Below the pieces are notes generated by a model. The model worked only from the letters and a program-made list of their open reading frames with translations, made no database searches and had not been told where the DNA came from. 64,000 nt of DNA, taken from NCBI RefSeq assembly GCF_007859675.1, contig NZ_CP042305.1:1178001-1242000 (forward strand), in the 5' to 3' direction. Shown piece by piece: positions 16,413-22,746 of the stretch (within the stretch, counting starts at the first letter, position 1; each line of letters begins with the position of its first letter). The position numbers and the translations under genes were made by a program. The DNA comes from Humibacter ginsenosidimutans (lineage in GTDB: Bacteria; Actinomycetota; Actinomycetes; Actinomycetales; Microbacteriaceae).

Positions 16413-17717
16413 TCAGCGCAGTCCGTAGCGCAGCCGCGGTTCGCTGCGCTCGATGCTCATCAGGCGGTTGTACTTGGCGACGCGTTCTCCCCTGGCCGGG
16501 GCGCCCGACTTGATCTGCCCGACGCCTGTGCCGACCACCAGGTCGGCGATGAACGTGTCGGGCGTCTCGCCCGAGCGATGGGAGACCATGCAGGTCATGT
16601 CGTTCTCACGCGCGGCGGCGATGGCGTCGAACGTCTGACTCACGGTGCCGATCTGGTTCACCTTGATGAGCGCACTGTTCGCGTAGTGCTCGGCTGCACC
16701 CTGGCGGATGCGCGCGGGATCGGTCACGAAGAGATCGTCGCCCATCACCTGTGCTCGATCGCCGACTCGCTCGAAGAGCAGCTGCCAGCCCTCGAAGTCG
16801 TTCTCCGCCATGCCGTCTTCGAGGCTCCAGATCGGGTAGTCGCCCAGCAGCCCGTCGTAGTAGTCGACGAGCTGGCGGCGATCGAGGCGTCGTCCGTCCA
16901 CCTGGTAGTTGCCGTCACCGAGGTAGAAGCCGTTCGCCGCCGGATCGATCGCGACCTTCACCTGGTCGGTCGTGTATCCGGCGGTCGCGATCGCGGCCAC
17001 CAGCAGATCGAGCGCCTGCACCGGATTCGCGATCGGAGGAGCGAAACCTCCCTCGTCGCCGAGACCGGCGGTGTGGAACTGGTCGCGCACCGCCGCCTGC
17101 AGAGCGTGGTAGGTCTCGGAGCCCGCGCGCACGGCATCCTGCTCGGAGCCCACTCCGACAGGAGCGATCATGAACTCCTGGAAGTCGAGGTCGTTCGCGG
17201 CGTGCGCGCCGCCGTTGAGCACATTGAAATGCGGAACCGGCATCAACGGGTCGGAGCCGGTCTGGGCGGCGATCCACACGTACAGGGGCACTCCGGCGAG
17301 GTGGGCGAAGCCGCGGGATGCCGCCATCGACACCGCGACGATGGCATTGGCTCCCAGCCTCGCCAGATTCGGCGTGCCGTCGAGCTCTCGCAGCGCATCG
17401 TCGAGCTGGCGGATGCCATCCCACGGGGTCGCGGTGAGCGTCGCCGCCACCGCGCCCTCGACGCCGGCAACGGCATTCAGCACGCCGCGTCCGGAGTATT
17501 CGGGAGCGTCATCGCGCAGCTCAACCGCCTCGAACGCGCCGGTGGATGCACCGGCGGGAGCGGCTGCCTCGTGCACCGACCCGTCGTCGAGCGTGAGCGC
17601 GACCGAGATCGTCGGCCACCCGCGGGAGTCGAGCACTTGCTCGGCCCGCACGGACGTGATCGACAGCCGGCCGCCGTGCAGAACATCCTGGATGCCTGAA
17701 GGGGCTGTGCTGGACAT
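16413..17717 (-). CDS. eno: Enolase (phosphopyruvate hydratase), fluoride-regulated copy
   Basis: A 434-residue enolase that converts 2-phosphoglycerate to phosphoenolpyruvate. Visible active-site elements: 'GASTGAFEAVELRD', 'NGGAHAANDLDFQEFMI', 'GLGDEGGFAP', 'SLEDGMAENDFEGW', 'ALIKVNQIGTVSQT' (catalytic Lys) and 'MVSHRSGETPDTFIADL'. It diverges from typical bacterial enolases (DSRGWPT instead of DSRGNPT, a ~17-residue N-terminal extension), so it is probably a second enolase. Fluoride with phosphate inhibits enolases, which fits the riboswitch in its leader and the two crcB genes behind it. Start ATG 17717 follows GGTAGGTG. Confidence 0.93.
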   Translation of the reverse strand: MSSTAPSGIQDVLHGGRLSITSVRAEQVLDSRGWPTISVALTLDDGSVHEAAAPAGASTGAFEAVELRDDAPEYSGRGVLNAVAGVEGAVAATLTATPWDGIRQLDDALRELDGTPNLARLGANAIVAVSMAASRGFAHLAGVPLYVWIAAQTGSDPLMPVPHFNVLNGGAHAANDLDFQEFMIAPVGVGSEQDAVRAGSETYHALQAAVRDQFHTAGLGDEGGFAPPIANPVQALDLLVAAIATAGYTTDQVKVAIDPAANGFYLGDGNYQVDGRRLDRRQLVDYYDGLLGDYPIWSLEDGMAENDFEGWQLLFERVGDRAQVMGDDLFVTDPARIRQGAAEHYANSALIKVNQIGTVSQTFDAIAAARENDMTCMVSHRSGETPDTFIADLVVGTGVGQIKSGAPARGERVAKYNRLMSIERSEPRLRYGLR

Positions 17718-17747
17718 GGTTCACCTACCTCGACTCGGGATGAGTTC

Positions 17748-17812
17748 GGTAGGAGTCATCAGCCGACGTGGCGGTTCGTGCGCGCAGCGCTCGGGCGGAT
17801 ACCCCATCGCCC
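17748..17812 (-). promoter_or_regulatory. Fluoride riboswitch controlling eno-crcB-crcB
   Basis: Minus-strand aptamer: GGGCG/CGCCC stem 1 around ATGGGGTATC, an inserted hairpin (GCGC/GCGC), GAACCGCC, stem 2 GCC/GGC, then GCTGATGACTCCTACC, close to the class consensus. GGGGT can pair with ACTCC as the pseudoknot. CCTACC (17748-17753 on the forward strand as GGTAGG) can pair with the GGTAGG of the eno ribosome binding site (17724-17729), so ligand binding should open translation. Confidence 0.92.
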
Positions 17813-17862
17813 AGGTTTCGAGGGTACAGCACGGCGGCGAACACGCCGAAAGAACGAGATCC

Positions 17863-17891
17863 TTGACGGCCGCGGCACCGTTTGGTCTACT
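17863..17891 (+). promoter_or_regulatory. Promoter of the hydrogenase-like operon
   Basis: A -35 box TTGACG at 17863-17868 and a -10 box TCTACT at 17886-17891 are separated by 17 bp, the ideal spacing for the housekeeping sigma factor. Transcription would start at about 17897-17899, right at the 5' edge of the fluoride aptamer that begins at 17896. Confidence 0.65.
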
Positions 17892-17895
17892 GAGA

Positions 17896-17974
17896 CCGGC
17901 GATGGTGCTCGCCGGGATCCGACTTCCGAACCTTCTCGGTTCCGAACCGCCCACGTGCTGATAGCGCCTGTTTC
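17896..17974 (+). promoter_or_regulatory. Fluoride riboswitch controlling the hydrogenase-like operon
   Basis: CCGGCG/CGCCGG stem 1 around ATGGTGCT (17896-17915), an inserted hairpin GAACC/GGTTC, then GAACCGC, a short stem 2 and GCTGATAGCGCC. GGTGCT pairs perfectly with AGCGCC, so the pseudoknot is kept although both strands differ from the other copies. The usual TACC tail is replaced by TGTTTCC. It lies divergently from the eno riboswitch, 83 bp away. Confidence 0.85.
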
Positions 17975-18060
17975 CCCGAAGGGAACAGGTATGCGCACAG
18001 GCTCGTGGGTCCGCGCGGCGGTCAGCCGCACCCGCGAGTTCTGTGCGCATACGAGGCGCT
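17963..18060 (+). promoter_or_regulatory. Expression platform with long-range pairing after the riboswitch
   Basis: CCTGTTTCCC (17967-17976) forms a hairpin with GGGAACAGG (17981-17989), hiding an AAGGGA ribosome binding site in front of ATG 17991. A 12-bp perfect inverted repeat, GTATGCGCACAG (17989-18000) with CTGTGCGCATAC (18041-18052), and AGCGCCT (17963-17969) with AGGCGCT (18054-18060) can extend this into one long structure. AGCGCC is also the aptamer pseudoknot strand, so the two folds compete. No U-tract is seen. Confidence 0.55.
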
Positions 18061-18086
18061 TCGCACGGTCGGCGGACCCATGCTGA
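17991..18086 (+). CDS. Possible leader peptide before hyfC-like gene
   Basis: A 31-codon reading frame starts at ATG 17991 with GAAGGGA about 6-11 nt upstream and stops at TGA 18084-18086, which overlaps the ATG of the next gene (18080). The predicted peptide is basic with two Cys. The next gene has only a poor ribosome binding site of its own, so translation of this frame could be coupled to it. The hairpin described for the riboswitch platform covers this start. The peptide itself may have no function. Evidence is positional only. Confidence 0.35.
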   Translation: MRTGSWVRAAVSRTREFCAHTRRFARSADPC

Positions 18087-19039
18087 CCCTGTCGCTTCCC
18101 GTCATCCAGGCGTTGCAGGTTGCGACGATCGTCTTCGCTTCTCCCGGCATCACGGGCGTGATCTCACGGATCGAAGCGCGAATGCAGGGCAGGCGCGGAC
18201 CACGCATTCTGCAGCCCTACTACGACCTCGCCAAGCTGTTCCGCAAGGAGAGCCTCGCACCGCTGCACAGTGGGCCGCTTTTCCTGCTTGCGCCGGTTCT
18301 CGCGTTCGCGTGCTACCTCACCGTGCCCATGCTCATCCCGGTGCTCACCACGTACGCGTTGCCGCTCGGGAATATGGGCGACATCCTCGGCGGAGGCATC
18401 ATCCTCGCGTTCGCGAGCTTCATGGTGGCCGCCGCTGCAGCGGAGACGGGAGACCCGTACGCGCAGCTCGGTGCAAGTCGCGCGAAGACCTTCGGCGCCA
18501 TCACCGAGCCTGTGGTTCTGCTCGTCGTCTTCACCGTGGCGCTCGTCACCTCCACCGACCTTCCCTATGTGCTTGCCGCCACCGTCACGAGCGGACCGGC
18601 TCAGCTTGTACGACCGGCTCACCTTCTGGCATCGGCGGCGCTGTTCATGGTGATCCTGTACGAGACGGGGCGCATCCCCATCGAGACGCACACCGGCACG
18701 ATCGAGCTGGGAATGATCGAAACGGCGCGCCCGTTCGAGCACTCCGGTCCCTACTACGCGTTGCTGAAGTGGGGCTCGTCCGCGAAGCAGCTGATCTTCT
18801 ACACACTCTTCCTCAACGTGTTCGCGGCGCCATGGGGTCTTGCCTCGACCCGAGACCTCGGGCCGGTGCTGTTCGCCATCGTCGCGCTGATCGCCAAGGC
18901 GATCGTGGTCGGCGTCGTCGTGAGTGTGATCGACAACACCTTCGCGAAACTCCGGCTGTTCCGCATCACCGAGTTCGTGTCCGCGGCTTTCCTCCTGGCT
19001 GTGCTGGCCATCTTCACGCTCTATCTCGGAGGCGGATAG
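18080..19039 (+). CDS. HyfC/NuoH-like membrane subunit of a hydrogenase-related complex
   Basis: A 319-residue integral membrane protein with about eight hydrophobic segments, homologous to HyfC/HycD and NuoH. Family features: 'FASPGITGVISRIEARMQGRRGP' and 'LQPYYDLAKLFRKES' after the first helix (the loop that touches the soluble arm), 'EIGRIP'-type motif as 'YETGRIPIETHTGTIELGMIE', and 'SSAKQLIFY'. In complex I this subunit forms part of the quinone/ion coupling chamber. It opens a run of five genes with 2- to 4-bp spacing. Start at ATG 18080 aligns with HyfC; its own ribosome binding site is weak, suggesting coupling to the leader frame. Confidence 0.88.
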   Translation: MLTLSLPVIQALQVATIVFASPGITGVISRIEARMQGRRGPRILQPYYDLAKLFRKESLAPLHSGPLFLLAPVLAFACYLTVPMLIPVLTTYALPLGNMGDILGGGIILAFASFMVAAAAAETGDPYAQLGASRAKTFGAITEPVVLLVVFTVALVTSTDLPYVLAATVTSGPAQLVRPAHLLASAALFMVILYETGRIPIETHTGTIELGMIETARPFEHSGPYYALLKWGSSAKQLIFYTLFLNVFAAPWGLASTRDLGPVLFAIVALIAKAIVVGVVVSVIDNTFAKLRLFRITEFVSAAFLLAVLAIFTLYLGGG

Positions 19040-19041
19040 CC

Positions 19042-19728
19042 GTGATCGACATCCTCGCCGTGGCGCGCCCAGCGCCCACCGTCTTCGACGGCACCGCGAA
19101 CACCGTGGCCGTGATCGTGCTGCTGCTCGAGTTCGGCATGCTCCGGGCGTCCCTCTTCGGCGCCCAGGTACGGCTCTACGCTGCACAGTCGGTCGCGGTC
19201 AGTGTGTTGGCCGGTGTCGTGGCGGTCGGCCGCGGTGTACCGGAGCTCTTCATACTCGCCGTGCTCTCGCTGTTGCTGAAGGCCGTCATCGTGCCGCTCG
19301 TCATGATGAGCCAGCTGCGCGACAGCCGGGCGGAGATCGCGGGCAGCGGTTCCCTCGGCGTCGCGAGCGAGGTGATCATCTCGATCCTCGTGGCGGCGTT
19401 CGGATTCTTCGCGATCGGCGCTCTCGGCATCCACTCCGAGGTGCTGCCGGCGGCGGCACTCAGCCTGTCGATGGCCGTCGTGCTCGTCTCGTTCGTGCTG
19501 ATGATCCTGCGACGAGACGTGATCAGCCAGGCCATCGGATTCTTCTCGCTCGAGAACGGAGTCTCGATGGCGTCGCTGGTGATCGCGGCCGGCCTGCCGC
19601 TCATTCTGGAGGTGGCGTTCCTGTTCGACCTGCTCGTCGCCGTCGTGGTGTTCGGCGTTCTCATCAGGGTGCAGAGCGACCGCACGAAGTCGTTCTCCAC
19701 CGTCGCCCTCGACCGACTGCGAGGCTGA
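19042..19728 (+). CDS. HyfE-like membrane subunit
   Basis: A 228-residue membrane protein with about seven hydrophobic segments, matching HyfE (a NuoK-like subunit enlarged at the N-terminus). 'LSLLLKAVIVPLVM' and 'SQAIGFFSLENGVSMASLVIA' resemble the NuoK/HyfE region with the Glu in the membrane (here in SLENG). Start GTG 19042 lies 2 bp after the preceding stop with GGAGGCGGA upstream. It is required for the ion-translocating arm in this family. Confidence 0.85.
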   Translation: MIDILAVARPAPTVFDGTANTVAVIVLLLEFGMLRASLFGAQVRLYAAQSVAVSVLAGVVAVGRGVPELFILAVLSLLLKAVIVPLVMMSQLRDSRAEIAGSGSLGVASEVIISILVAAFGFFAIGALGIHSEVLPAAALSLSMAVVLVSFVLMILRRDVISQAIGFFSLENGVSMASLVIAAGLPLILEVAFLFDLLVAVVVFGVLIRVQSDRTKSFSTVALDRLRG

Positions 19729-19729
19729 G

Positions 19730-21223
19730 ATGAGCACGATGCTGCTGTGCGTGTTCCTGCTCCCGCTCGGGATGACGCTGCTCTCGTTTCTGCTGCCGCG
19801 TCGCGTGACCGAGATGGCCACCATCGTGGTCGGCGTCGCCACGTTCGTGCTCGCCGTCTCGCTGATGTCCGCGGTGACTCACGGAGTGGTGACCGCTCCG
19901 CCGTTCCTGCGCGTCGACGCGCTGTCGGAAATCTTCCTGCTGGCCACGGCCTTCCTCTATCCGGTGACCGCCATCTACACGATCGGCTACTTCGCCAAGG
20001 AGCGATCGATCGTCGCTCACGACGGAGCGGATGCCATTCCGCAATTCCGCCGCTACTCCCGCTTGTTCTACCTCGGCTTCAACGCTTTCGCGTGGTCGAT
20101 GATCTGCGCACCCATCGTCAACGGTCTGGCCTTGCTGTGGATCGCGATCGAGATCACCACTGTCGTCTCCGCTCTGCTCGTGGCGATCGACCGCACCGAC
20201 GGCGCCACCGAGGCCGCGTGGAAATACGTGCTGATCGCGTCCTGCGGTCTCGGGATCGGCCTGCTGGCCACGATCATCCTGTACTACGCGGGCTCGACTG
20301 TGCTTGGCGACTCCTACGACCTCGGGCTCGAGTCGATGCTGCGATCGGCGAGCAGACTCCCCGCGGTTCCTGTCCAGCTCGCTTTCGGTCTCGCCGTGAT
20401 CGGATATGGCACGAAGGTGGGCTTGTTCCCCGTGCACACCTGGCTTCCCGACGCCCACTCCGAGGCACCGACACCGATCTCGGCTCTGCTCTCCGGGGCG
20501 CTGCTCGCGACCAGTTTCTATGCCATCCTGCGCTACTACCAGATCGCGGTCGGAGCGTTGGGGCCCGCCTTTCCGCAGAACATGCTCCTGATCTTCGGGG
20601 TGCTGTCGCTCCTTCTCGCCGCTCTCTACCTCTTCGCGCAACGCAACATCAAGCGCATGCTGGCGTATTCGAGCGTCGAGCACATGGGCATCCTCGCCAT
20701 CGGCGTCAGCTTCGGCGCCCCCATCGCCTTCGCCGGCGTGCTGCTGCATGTGCTGGCTCACGCGGCGGCGAAAGGCACTGCCTTCATGGGAGCAGGAACG
20801 CTCGTGCACAAGTACGGAACCAAGGAGATGTCCGGCATGCGCGGGGCGATCCGCGCGCTGCCGTTCAGCGGCCCGATCTTCCTGATCGCGATCTTCACGC
20901 TCGGCGCGCTGCCTCCTTTCGGCATGTTCCGCAGCGAGTTCCAGATCGTCTCGGGAGGAGTGTCCAGCGGTCACGGCGTCGTCGGTGCCGTGCTGGTGAT
21001 CCTGCTCTCCACAGCCTTCCTCGGACTCATGTTCGCCACGACTCGGGTGCTGTTCGAGCCGGGCACATCCACGCCCCTTCCGTCATCGGAGCCGAGCTAT
21101 TGGATGGTCGTGCCCACCATCATCGGAGTGGTCGCGCTACTCGTGCTCGGCGTGCACCCGCCTGACACGCTGGTCGATCTGCTCACCCGCGGCGCGGCCG
21201 AGCTGACGGGAGCGGCGTCATGA
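19730..21223 (+). CDS. HyfF-like antiporter-type membrane subunit
   Basis: A 497-residue membrane protein of the NuoL/M/N (proton_antipo_M) family, about 14 hydrophobic segments. Key elements are 'WIAIEITTVVSALLVA' with the conserved membrane Glu, 'GYGTKVGLFPVHTWLPDAHSEAP' (split here for length: Lys of the TK pair and the TWLPDAH loop), 'NIKRMLAYSSVEHMG', and 'LPPFGMFRSEF'. These residues form the proton or cation path. It begins 1 bp after the HyfE-like stop and its own stop overlaps the HyfG-like start (ATGA). Ion specificity is not evident. Confidence 0.88.
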   Translation: MSTMLLCVFLLPLGMTLLSFLLPRRVTEMATIVVGVATFVLAVSLMSAVTHGVVTAPPFLRVDALSEIFLLATAFLYPVTAIYTIGYFAKERSIVAHDGADAIPQFRRYSRLFYLGFNAFAWSMICAPIVNGLALLWIAIEITTVVSALLVAIDRTDGATEAAWKYVLIASCGLGIGLLATIILYYAGSTVLGDSYDLGLESMLRSASRLPAVPVQLAFGLAVIGYGTKVGLFPVHTWLPDAHSEAPTPISALLSGALLATSFYAILRYYQIAVGALGPAFPQNMLLIFGVLSLLLAALYLFAQRNIKRMLAYSSVEHMGILAIGVSFGAPIAFAGVLLHVLAHAAAKGTAFMGAGTLVHKYGTKEMSGMRGAIRALPFSGPIFLIAIFTLGALPPFGMFRSEFQIVSGGVSSGHGVVGAVLVILLSTAFLGLMFATTRVLFEPGTSTPLPSSEPSYWMVVPTIIGVVALLVLGVHPPDTLVDLLTRGAAELTGAAS

Positions 21224-22746
21224 GCGCGACCCGGGCCGGTTCGACACCGGTCGTGACGGCGCTGCCCGACACGACCGCATGGCACGACGCCGCGGTCGAG
21301 CAGGTCAAGGGCGGAGCGCGTTTCGCAGGGCTCTACGCAGACGATGACCGGTTGATCGCCATCCTCGACGGAGGCCGCGGCTTCGAGCTCGTCGAGACGT
21401 TCGTGCGGCGCGATGCCGACGGGGCCGGCTCCTATCCGTCGCTGTCGAACGAGGTGCCGCCTGCCTTCTGGTACGAACGCGCGGCCTACGACCTCTCGGG
21501 CCTGATGCCCATCGGTCATCCGCGGCCGGACCCGCTGCTCCTGCCACTTCATCCAGGCAGCGATCGTCCGGCGCCCGGCGCATCCGCTGCCGACCTCGGC
21601 GCCTTGATCGTCTCCGCCGACACGGACACCCCGGGACCGGTCGACCTGAGCGGGCACGGCCTGCTGACCCTCACGTTCGGCCCGGTGCGCTCCGGAGTCT
21701 CGGAATCGATCGAGTTCCTGCTCGAGACGCCGGGAGAAGACATCCCGCATCTGAACATCCGGCCGCACTTCAAGCACCGTGGCATCGCCAAACGCTTCGA
21801 GTCGCTGGCCCCCCGAGACGCTGTGCTCGTGGCGGAACGTGTCGAGGGGATCGCGTCGGTCGCCCACGCCCTGGCCTTCTGCCATGCCGTCGAGTCGGCT
21901 GCCGGCACGCGCGTGCCGCCGCGGGCACAGCTCCTGAGAGTCATCTACGCGGAACTCGAGCGCATCGCGAACCACCTGGAGTGCGCCATGCGACTGAGCG
22001 AGGCAGCGGGACTCGGTGTGGCGATCTCACGGTTCGCCTGGCACAAAGAGCTCGTGATGCGAACGATGTCGGCGCTCACTGGATCGAGGTTCGGTCGCGG
22101 CGCTACCGTGCCCGGCGGCGTGCGTGCACCGCACATCGACCCTTCAGCCGCCTTCGGCGCGGAGTGGATCGCGCTCAAGGGTCGTGTGCTCGACGACGCC
22201 CGACGCGTCATGCGAACGTCGTCGTTCCTCGACCGACTGCGCGGCACGGGTGTGCTCGACGGCGACTACGCCCGGCGATGGGCCCTTCTCGGTCCCATCG
22301 GCCGAGCCAGCGGACACGAGATCGATGCCAGGTGGCAGCATCCATATGACGGCTACGAGGTGCTGCGCCTCCCCGTCGAGCCCGCTTTCGACACCGACGG
22401 CGACGCTCGAGCGCGACTTCGAGTGCGCTGGCAAGAGGTCGCGACATCGTTCGACCTGATCGCGCAGTCGGTCGCTGCACTCCCCCGATCCGACGAGCTT
22501 GCATGGTCGAGTGAGGCTGAAGAGAGTGTGTCCGACGGTCCGGCGCTCGGCGTGGCCGAGGGGCCGCAGGGCGAGGTGCTGTACTCCATCCGCTTCGAGA
22601 ACGGCGTGATCGCGCGATGCCTCGCACGCTCCCCCGCCCTGCACGATCTGGTGGCGTTCCGTGATGCGTTCCACAGCGACGTGTTCACCGACTTCGCGTT
22701 CATCGAGGCGAGCTTCGGCCTCAGCTATGCAGGGGTGGCGATGTAG
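21220..22746 (+). CDS. HyfG/HycE-like large subunit lacking Ni-Fe ligands
   Basis: A 508-residue protein with an N-terminal NuoC-like domain (about 1-150) and a C-terminal domain related to the [NiFe]-hydrogenase large subunit and NuoD. 'FLLETPGEDIPHLNIRPHFKHRGI' (two parts) and 'LERIANHLECAMRL' are family features. The Cys pairs that bind Ni-Fe are gone: the N-terminal RxCGxC position reads 'ERVEGIASVAH' (about residues 206-216) and the C-terminal DPCxxC position reads 'FIEASFGLSYAG'. It therefore cannot carry a Ni-Fe site and is not a hydrogenase. It matches the 'energy-converting hydrogenase-related' (Ehr) type of complex. Confidence 0.85.
   Translation: MSATRAGSTPVVTALPDTTAWHDAAVEQVKGGARFAGLYADDDRLIAILDGGRGFELVETFVRRDADGAGSYPSLSNEVPPAFWYERAAYDLSGLMPIGHPRPDPLLLPLHPGSDRPAPGASAADLGALIVSADTDTPGPVDLSGHGLLTLTFGPVRSGVSESIEFLLETPGEDIPHLNIRPHFKHRGIAKRFESLAPRDAVLVAERVEGIASVAHALAFCHAVESAAGTRVPPRAQLLRVIYAELERIANHLECAMRLSEAAGLGVAISRFAWHKELVMRTMSALTGSRFGRGATVPGGVRAPHIDPSAAFGAEWIALKGRVLDDARRVMRTSSFLDRLRGTGVLDGDYARRWALLGPIGRASGHEIDARWQHPYDGYEVLRLPVEPAFDTDGDARARLRVRWQEVATSFDLIAQSVAALPRSDELAWSSEAEESVSDGPALGVAEGPQGEVLYSIRFENGVIARCLARSPALHDLVAFRDAFHSDVFTDFAFIEASFGLSYAGVAM

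Noticed and set aside
21220..22746. An active [NiFe]-hydrogenase large subunit
   Set aside because: Both Cys pairs needed for the Ni-Fe site are replaced, so the call was lowered to a hydrogenase-related (Ehr-type) subunit.
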